This document shows positions 59,540 to 64,000 of a stretch of 64,000 nucleotides of DNA, one piece after another; the stretch's first letter is position 1, and each line of letters opens with the position of its first letter. The stretch is taken from the NCBI GenBank assembly GCA_965204875.1, contig OZ242020.1, positions 744,001-808,000 on the forward strand, given 5' to 3'. The DNA comes from Aldehydirespirator sp965204875 (GTDB lineage: Bacteria > Actinomycetota > Acidimicrobiia > Acidimicrobiales > Aldehydirespiratoraceae). Made by a program: the position numbers and the translations under genes. The notes beneath the pieces are model-generated. The model saw nothing but the letters and a program-made list of their open reading frames with translations. It did no database searches and was not told the DNA's origin.

Positions 59540-60652
59540 CTATCTCGGCTCGCGGGGCAACCCCAGCAGACGCTCGCCGAGGATGTTGCGCATGATCGCG
59601 GACGTGCCGCCCTGGATCGTGTACGCCGGTGCGTAGCAGACGGCACCGGGCAGGGAGTCGCCCACAGCAGCGGCCGGGCCCAGCACCCTCGCCGCGAACT
59701 GGGCCACCCGCTGCTGATGCTCGGTGCAGAAAGCCTTCGTGGCCGCGCTGAAGTCGTGCCCGCCCTGCCCCAGGGTGCCCCGGTAGACCATGAGCCGCCC
59801 GAGCCGGTAACCCGTCTCGAGGGCCGCGATCTCCCCGCGGGTCTGCGGGTCGGAGCGGTCGGCATGCTCGAGCGCCAGGTCGTAGAGGGCGCGGTTGGAG
59901 ACGAGCCGGTCGATGCCTCCCCGCTCGTGGCCGAGCTGGACCATGGTCTGCTTGAAGGCGTCGCCCTCGGTGCCGACAAGGTTGCAGACCGGCACACGCA
60001 CATCGCTGAAGAACATCTCGCAGAAGTGCTCGTTGCCGACCATGTCGCGGACCCTTCTCACCTCGATGCCGGGCCGGTCCATGGGCACGATCAGCTCGCT
60101 CACACCCCGATGCGGCGGGCCGGAGCCGCCGGTGCGGCAGATGAGGTAGCAGTACTGGGCGCCGGCCGCGCCGCTGGTCCAGACCTTCTGCCCGTTGACG
60201 ATGTAGTCGGCGCCGTCGCGCACCGCAGACGTCTTCAGCGCGGCCAGGTCGGAGCCTGCATCGGGCTCGCTCATCCCGATGCACCACGAGGCTTCCCCCG
60301 ACAGGATGCCCGGCAGGAACTCGGCCTTCTGCTGCTCGGTGCCGAATGTGTAGATGGCGGGGCCCATCTGCCGGTCGGCGAACCAGCTCGCCGCTATCGG
60401 CGCCCCGGCGCTGATCATCTCCTCGGCCATGATGACCCGCTCGATTCCGGGCCGGCCTCCCCCGCCGACCTCGGTCGGCCAGGTCATCCCTATCCAGCCC
60501 TCGGCCGCCAGCACCTTGGAGAACTCGCTGCTGTGCCCGTTGATCCAGGAGTCGCTCCAGCGGCCGTGGTCGGCCACCCCCTGCCGCGCCACGGCCCTGG
60601 CACGCTCCCGCAGCCGCTCCCACTCGGCGCGCATGGCGAAGTCCAAACCCAC
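59540..60652 (-). CDS. Acyl-CoA dehydrogenase
   Basis: A 370-residue acyl-CoA dehydrogenase: N-terminal helical domain ending WPTEVGGGGRPG, middle domain SWCIGMSEPDAGSDLAALKTSA with FAD contacts and WTSGAAGAQYCYLICRT, and C-terminal domain with AYTIQGGTSAIMRNILGERLLGLPRE, the standard family end. The catalytic Glu position appears replaced near the YTIQGGTS loop as in several actinobacterial steroid-side-chain FadE proteins. GTG 60652 gives MGLDFAM. Upstream repeats (60665-60706) lie in its promoter region. Confidence 0.9.
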   Translation of the reverse strand: MGLDFAMRAEWERLRERARAVARQGVADHGRWSDSWINGHSSEFSKVLAAEGWIGMTWPTEVGGGGRPGIERVIMAEEMISAGAPIAASWFADRQMGPAIYTFGTEQQKAEFLPGILSGEASWCIGMSEPDAGSDLAALKTSAVRDGADYIVNGQKVWTSGAAGAQYCYLICRTGGSGPPHRGVSELIVPMDRPGIEVRRVRDMVGNEHFCEMFFSDVRVPVCNLVGTEGDAFKQTMVQLGHERGGIDRLVSNRALYDLALEHADRSDPQTRGEIAALETGYRLGRLMVYRGTLGQGGHDFSAATKAFCTEHQQRVAQFAARVLGPAAAVGDSLPGAVCYAPAYTIQGGTSAIMRNILGERLLGLPREPR

Positions 60653-60664
60653 GAGAGCCCCTAT

Positions 60665-60706
60665 ACGTCCTCAGGCAACCACGGTACGTCCTCAGGCAAC
60701 CACGGC
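60665..60706 (-). repeat. Tandem 21-bp repeat
   Basis: TACGTCCTCAGGCAACCACGG occurs twice in direct succession just upstream of the acyl-CoA dehydrogenase gene. Confidence 0.85.
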
Positions 60707-60763
60707 GCGAGGCACCGGACGAGGGGTCCCCACATGCAGAGCCACAGCAGCACTCCGGCCGAG

Positions 60764-60871
60764 CTAGGCCGCGGCGCTGCCTTCCTCACCAGCGCCATGG
60801 TGAGGTTCGCCGCCCATCATTCCAAGCATGTAGCCCTCAAGACGGGCCAAGCGCTCGCGGGTGTCAAGGTG
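60764..60871 (-). pseudogene. 3' part of a coiled-coil membrane protein gene split by an IS30-family element
   Basis: This minus-strand segment reads HLDTRERLARLEGYMLGMMGG and ends EGSAAA-stop. It is in frame with the 5' part at 61935-62388 if the element and one 4-bp target copy are removed: the join gives NLKMH-LDTRERL, which matches the NLKMHLETREL repeat just upstream in the protein. It is therefore the lost tail of that protein, not a separate gene. Confidence 0.85.
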
Positions 60872-61934
60872 GGCAAGCTCTATTGGTGATCGCGACAGTG
60901 GGCAGTGTATTGGGTTAGTGCGCTGTTCCAGTTGTGGATGCGTCGGGGCATGGTGTTGAGGTGGTCTTCGATGATGGCGAGTTTGACGGGTCCGATGTTG
61001 AGGTTGGTGCCTTTGGGGAGCCAGCGGCGGATTATGCGGTTGGTGTTTTCGTTGCTGCCGCGCTGCCAGGGTGAGTGGGGGTCGCAGATGTAGACCTTGA
61101 GGTCTGGGAGGGCTTTTTCGATTTTGGGCCAGTGGGCGATCTCGCGGCCTTGGTCCCAGGTGAGGGTGCGGACCATGTGAGCGGGCTGGCGGCCCAACGC
61201 GGCGATGACCGCCGCGTTGACCTCGTCTGCGGTGTGGCCGTTGGGCAGCGCGGCGAGCAGCGCGTAGCGGCTGACCCGCTCGATGAGGGTGACCACCGCG
61301 CTGCGGTTGTGGGCGCCGATGATGAGGTCGCCCTCCCAATGCCCTGCCTCCAGCCGTGCCGCGACCGCATCGGGACGCTGCGCTATGGGCTTGAAACCGC
61401 CCAGCACGCTGCGCTTGGCGCGTTCGCAGCGGCTGCGGGGCTTGCGGCGGCGCCGGCGGCGCGCAAGCAGCCTCCAGGTGTTCTCGGGCAGGCCCCGGTC
61501 GCTGCGGTAGCACCCCTGATAGATCGTCTCCCCACAGATCGCCATGCCCTGCTCGCTGAGGTCGGCCGCGACCGACTGCGGCGCCCACTTCCTGGCCAGC
61601 CCCGCTGTCACCGCCGCAGCCAGCACGGGATCCCCAACCAGCTTCGGCGTCTTCGGACGACGCGCCCGCGCCTCGGCCCCGGCCTGCGCCGCCTCAGCCC
61701 GATAGGCGCAGACCCCGCCGTTGCGGCGCAGCTCCCGCCACACCGTCGAGCGGTGCCGGCCCAACAGGCCGCTGATCTCCCCCACCCCCAACCCCGACCT
61801 CGCCAGCACCTCAAGCTGCGCGCGCTCGGATGAGCACAAACTCCGTGCCATACTCCTGAACCTCCACCGGATGATCGCCGACACCTACAATCGGCCATCA
61901 TGGCCGATCCGTCGCGATCACCGGTGGAGCTTGC
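60872..61934 (-). mobile_element. Complete IS30-family insertion sequence
   Basis: The element is about 1063 bp, bounded by imperfect 24-bp inverted repeats, GCAAGCTCTATTGGTGATCG (60873 on) and its counterpart ending at 61934 (three mismatches). Flanks show a GGTG duplication (60868-60871 and 61935-61938). It carries one transposase gene and interrupts a coiled-coil membrane protein gene. A degraded related end lies at 6245-6358. Confidence 0.88.
60880..61851 (-). CDS. IS30-family transposase
   Basis: A 323-residue DDE transposase. The N-terminal helix-turn-helix (MARSLCSSERAQLEVLARSG, then GEISGLLGRHRSTVWREL) binds the inverted repeats. The catalytic core shows HWEGDLIIGAHN (first Asp), TWDQGREIAHW, VYICDPHSPWQRGSNENTN (second Asp and Glu) and RRWLPKGTNL, the standard IS30 block. 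The stop codon lies within the left inverted repeat. ATG 61851 matches the family start. It appears intact, so the element may still be active. Confidence 0.93.
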   Translation of the reverse strand: MARSLCSSERAQLEVLARSGLGVGEISGLLGRHRSTVWRELRRNGGVCAYRAEAAQAGAEARARRPKTPKLVGDPVLAAAVTAGLARKWAPQSVAADLSEQGMAICGETIYQGCYRSDRGLPENTWRLLARRRRRRKPRSRCERAKRSVLGGFKPIAQRPDAVAARLEAGHWEGDLIIGAHNRSAVVTLIERVSRYALLAALPNGHTADEVNAAVIAALGRQPAHMVRTLTWDQGREIAHWPKIEKALPDLKVYICDPHSPWQRGSNENTNRIIRRWLPKGTNLNIGPVKLAIIEDHLNTMPRRIHNWNSALTQYTAHCRDHQ

Positions 61935-62388
61935 GGTGCATCTTCAGGTTGTCCCGCGCATGCCCCTCCATCAACTCACGGGTCTCGAGGTGCATCTTGA
62001 GGTTGTCCCGCGCATACCCCTCGACCACCTCGCGAGTCTCGGCGTTGGTCGTATGGATCAACTCACGGGTCTCAGCGTTGGCGGCCTGCGTCAACTCACG
62101 GGTCTCGGCGTTGGTGGTATGGATCAACTCGCGGATCTCGGCGTGGGCCGCCTGCGTCAGCTCACGGGTCTCGGCGTTGGCGGCCTGCGTCAACTCACGG
62201 GTCTCGGCGTTGGCGGCCTGCGTCAGCTCACGGGTCTTGGCGCCGTCGCGGAGCAACACCCGCATGGTGACGAACATCAGCGTGGTCATCGTCATGAACA
62301 TCAGGACGAACGCCGACCCGAACATCGTCAACACGGTCGTGTCCATCTCCATGCCAGAGAAGCTAGTGGGCATCCGCGCACCACGCAA
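61935..62388 (-). pseudogene. 5' part of a coiled-coil membrane protein gene interrupted by an IS30-family element
   Basis: The frame begins with a short leader and a hydrophobic span (about residues 15-48, TTVLTMFGSAFVLMFMTMT...). About eight 11-residue coiled-coil repeats of the type ETRELTQAANA follow, then a RDNLKMH block. The apparent product ends a few codons inside the IS. A start at ATG 62352 (MEMDTTV) is also possible. With the tail at 60764-60871 restored, the protein would be about 185 residues. Its layout parallels the repeat protein at 21847-22587. Confidence 0.8.
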
Positions 62389-62451
62389 CCCGAAAGAACA
62401 TGAAATGAACGTAGCATTCAGCTGGGCGGCGGGGACGGCGGGCCGGAGCGC

Positions 62452-63756
62452 CTAGACGAGGGCGAGGGGGTAGCGGGTCAGCGGCTCGTTGCCGGTGCCG
62501 GTTATGAGGATCTGCTGCTCGAGCTTCACCCCCTCTCCGCCGGACTTGGGGCCCACGAACGCCTCGACGCACATGACCATGCCGGGCTCGAGCACGGCGT
62601 CGTAGCCGGTCGCCTCCCAGCGCTCGCGCACGAACACCGACGGGTACTCGTCGCACATCCCCACGCCGTGGGACAGCACCGTGTAGCAGTTGTAGTCCTG
62701 GAGCGGCGGATACCAGGACCTCTCGGTGATCTCGCGAAGCGTGGCGCCGGGGACATGCAGTTCCGTGTTGCGCTCCACCTGCTCGACGGCCAGCGACCAC
62801 GTGTCGTGCTGCGCAGGCGAGGGCCGGCCGCCGCCGCACAGCCAGGTGCGGGACATGTCCACGCACATGCCGTAGGCGCCCACGAGGTCGGTGTCGAAGC
62901 CCATGAGCTCGCCGGCGCGCACCCGGCGGCTGCCGGCCTCCTGGTACCACGGATTGGTGCGCGGCCCCGACGCCAGCAGCCGCGTCTCGATCCACTCGCC
63001 GTAACGGGCGAGGTTGCCCGCCTGCAGCACCGACCACAGGCCCATCTCGGTGACGCCGGGCTCGAAGGCCTCCCGCATGTCGCCCACGGCCGCCTCACAG
63101 GCATGCACCGCGCAGCGCATGGCGCGGATCTCATCGGGGCACTTGATCGCCCGGGCCTGCTCCATCAGCGAGTCGGCCTCGACAAGATCCACACCCCTTG
63201 CCTGCAGGGCGCGCACTCCCAGAAGGTCGAGCCGGTCCACCGCCAGGCGCCGGCCGCCCCGGCCGTGCTCGGCCAGCAGGTCGACGATCTCGCCGGCCCA
63301 CCGATCGGCGACCTCGCCGGACCGGGATCCGGCATAGAAGTACACGAAGGACTCCGCCGGGCGGATCTCGTCCACCGACTCCGAGTGCAGCGCCAGGAAA
63401 TCGCCCTGGGAGAACTCGAACAGGACCAGCGGACCGTCGGTGGCCACGAACGCGAACCGCACGGCGTTGTGCATCGTCCAGATCGACATGTTGGTCGTGT
63501 CGGTGGCGTAGCGGAGGTTGATCGGGTCATACAGCAGCGCCGCGTCGCACTGGGCCTCCCGAAGCTGCGAGCGCAGGCGCTGGAGCCGGTGGCGTCTCAG
63601 GGCTGCGCGGTCCGGCAGGCACAGTCCCGCGGCGACCCATCCCGCCTCGAGGTCGGCCCCCGGCCCGAGCGCGTGCATGTTGCGCTCGCCGTGCTCGATC
63701 AGCCGGCGGTCCGGCGCGGCCCGGCGAACCCCGATCCTCGGCTGATGGCGCCTCAT
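62452..63756 (-). CDS. DddP-like M24 metallopeptidase-fold DMSP lyase
   Basis: A 434-residue protein of the creatinase/prolidase fold. It matches the marine DddP group closely: YATDTTNMSIWTMHN, WIETRLLASGPRTNPWYQE, GFDTDLVGAYGMCVDMSRTW with two metal Asp residues, and the segment Y-T-V-L-S-HGVGMCDEYP, which keeps the His, Asp and Tyr spacing reported for DddP catalysis. GMVMCVEAFVG and VKLEQQILIT supply the metal-binding Glu residues. DddP releases dimethyl sulfide and acrylate from DMSP in the cytoplasm. The gene upstream on the same strand is a betaine-type ABC binding protein, a likely DMSP importer. The first 26 residues may be removed if ATG 63678 is used. Confidence 0.75.
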   Translation of the reverse strand: MRRHQPRIGVRRAAPDRRLIEHGERNMHALGPGADLEAGWVAAGLCLPDRAALRRHRLQRLRSQLREAQCDAALLYDPINLRYATDTTNMSIWTMHNAVRFAFVATDGPLVLFEFSQGDFLALHSESVDEIRPAESFVYFYAGSRSGEVADRWAGEIVDLLAEHGRGGRRLAVDRLDLLGVRALQARGVDLVEADSLMEQARAIKCPDEIRAMRCAVHACEAAVGDMREAFEPGVTEMGLWSVLQAGNLARYGEWIETRLLASGPRTNPWYQEAGSRRVRAGELMGFDTDLVGAYGMCVDMSRTWLCGGGRPSPAQHDTWSLAVEQVERNTELHVPGATLREITERSWYPPLQDYNCYTVLSHGVGMCDEYPSVFVRERWEATGYDAVLEPGMVMCVEAFVGPKSGGEGVKLEQQILITGTGNEPLTRYPLALV

Positions 63757-63763
63757 CCCGCCG

Positions 63764-63803
63764 CCAAAATAGCGAGGGGGCGGGGCCGAAGCCCCGCCCC
63801 CTC
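63764..63803 (-). terminator. Rho-independent terminator
   Basis: GAGGGGGCGGGGC-CGAA-GCCCCGCCCCCTC (63774-63803) is a perfect 13-pair stem with a tetraloop, followed on the minus strand by GCTATTTTGG. It ends the transcript of the ABC binding-protein gene and separates it from the DddP-like gene. Confidence 0.85.
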
Positions 63804-63860
63804 ACGCGTCACTCAGTCCTAGCCGAGGCCCTCAGGCCCCGGCCGCAGACTCCGTGGTTG

Positions 63861-64000
63861 TCAGGCGGCCGCCATCGCCTCGGCGAGCCACTCGTCGACG
63901 AGGCCGCGGTTGTCAGCGATCCACTGGGTGGCCAGGTCCGTGGGGCTGGCGCCCTCGCCCTGTTCCACGTTGGCCAGCGACACGTCGATCACCGACAGCT
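63861..64000 (-). CDS. Glycine betaine/proline-type ABC transporter substrate-binding protein, C-terminal fragment
   Basis: The last 45 codons of a gene that begins beyond the window. The sequence LANVEQGEGASPTDLATQWI and then NRGLVDEWLAEA matches the C-terminus of OpuAC/ProX binding proteins, which capture quaternary amines such as glycine betaine, choline and DMSP at the membrane. A strong terminator follows. Together with the DddP-like gene it suggests DMSP or betaine uptake. Confidence 0.75.
   Translation of the reverse strand, partial: LSVIDVSLANVEQGEGASPTDLATQWIADNRGLVDEWLAEAMAAA

Noticed and set aside
61900..62403. A + strand 167-codon frame starting behind TACAAT with Leu/Gly repeats
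   Set aside because: It begins inside the IS30 end and is antisense to the coiled-coil repeats of a membrane protein whose frame continues beyond the element.

Overview
The window is a high-GC bacterial chromosome segment, most likely from a marine member of the Actinomycetota and plausibly an acidimicrobiia-like lineage. The evidence is the strong GC bias, several leaderless starts placed 6-8 bases after TANNNT boxes, a mycothiol-dependent nitroreductase (Rv2466c) family protein, luciferase-like F420-type oxidoreductases, a type VII secretion ATPase with a WXG100 protein, the phosphomutase / DUF3090 / SCO1664-type trio, and a DddP-like DMSP lyase beside a glycine-betaine-type ABC binding protein. 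The class assignment is an inference.

Layout. 1-4.3 kb: the edge of a nucleotidyltransferase gene, then argS-lysA and a repeat-rich spacer. 4.3-6.2 kb: tRNA-Arg(CCG), an FrhB-like iron-sulfur protein that starts one base after the tRNA, and a DsbA-fold protein whose first active-site Cys codon is TGA with a SECIS-like hairpin behind it (candidate selenoprotein). 6.2-12.4 kb: an accessory island that begins at the relic of an IS30-type end. It holds a tight four-gene operon (unknown protein, PP-loop ATP pyrophosphatase, GHKL ATPase with a C16 tract just after its start codon, unknown protein) followed by an MNT-HEPN fusion that is paralogous to the gene at the left edge. This looks like an undescribed defence or DNA-modification system. 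12.4-20.2 kb: P450, TauD-type dioxygenase, homocysteine methyltransferase, purH, sucCD. 20.2-24.5 kb: a small membrane-anchored protein, AlaX, a repeat coiled-coil membrane protein, an LLM oxidoreductase and an SDR. 24.7-27.8 kb: a catabolic run of acetoacetate decarboxylase-like protein, P450 and LigB-type extradiol dioxygenase. 27.8-36.7 kb: glutamine synthetase-like and glutamine-amidotransferase genes, acyl-CoA dehydrogenase, two small unknown genes, hydrolase, 2-hydroxyacid dehydrogenase, amidohydrolase, lipoprotein. 36.7-41.5 kb: UdgB, an AlbA/Schlafen-type ATP-binding protein, and the phosphatase-DUF3090-SCO1664 set. 41.7-44.6 kb: iron ABC importer. 44.7-53 kb: enoyl-CoA hydratases, the type VII pair, LLM oxidoreductase. 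52.6-58 kb: alcohol dehydrogenase, DAO-type oxidase, and a large SLH-domain surface protein behind a G11 tract that lies inside a short upstream reading frame. 58-64 kb: AAA ATPase, acyl-CoA dehydrogenase, a coiled-coil membrane gene split in frame by a complete IS30-family element, the DddP-like enzyme, and the 3' end of an OpuAC/ProX-type gene.

A recurring property is short direct duplication at gene junctions (for example 20.9-21.07, 39.9-40.1, 41.5-41.7, 43.35-43.5 and 53.88-53.98 kb) and repeat-derived low-complexity inserts inside enzymes (homocysteine methyltransferase, PurH). Replication slippage seems to shape this genome, and two long homopolymers sit exactly where slippage would switch genes.
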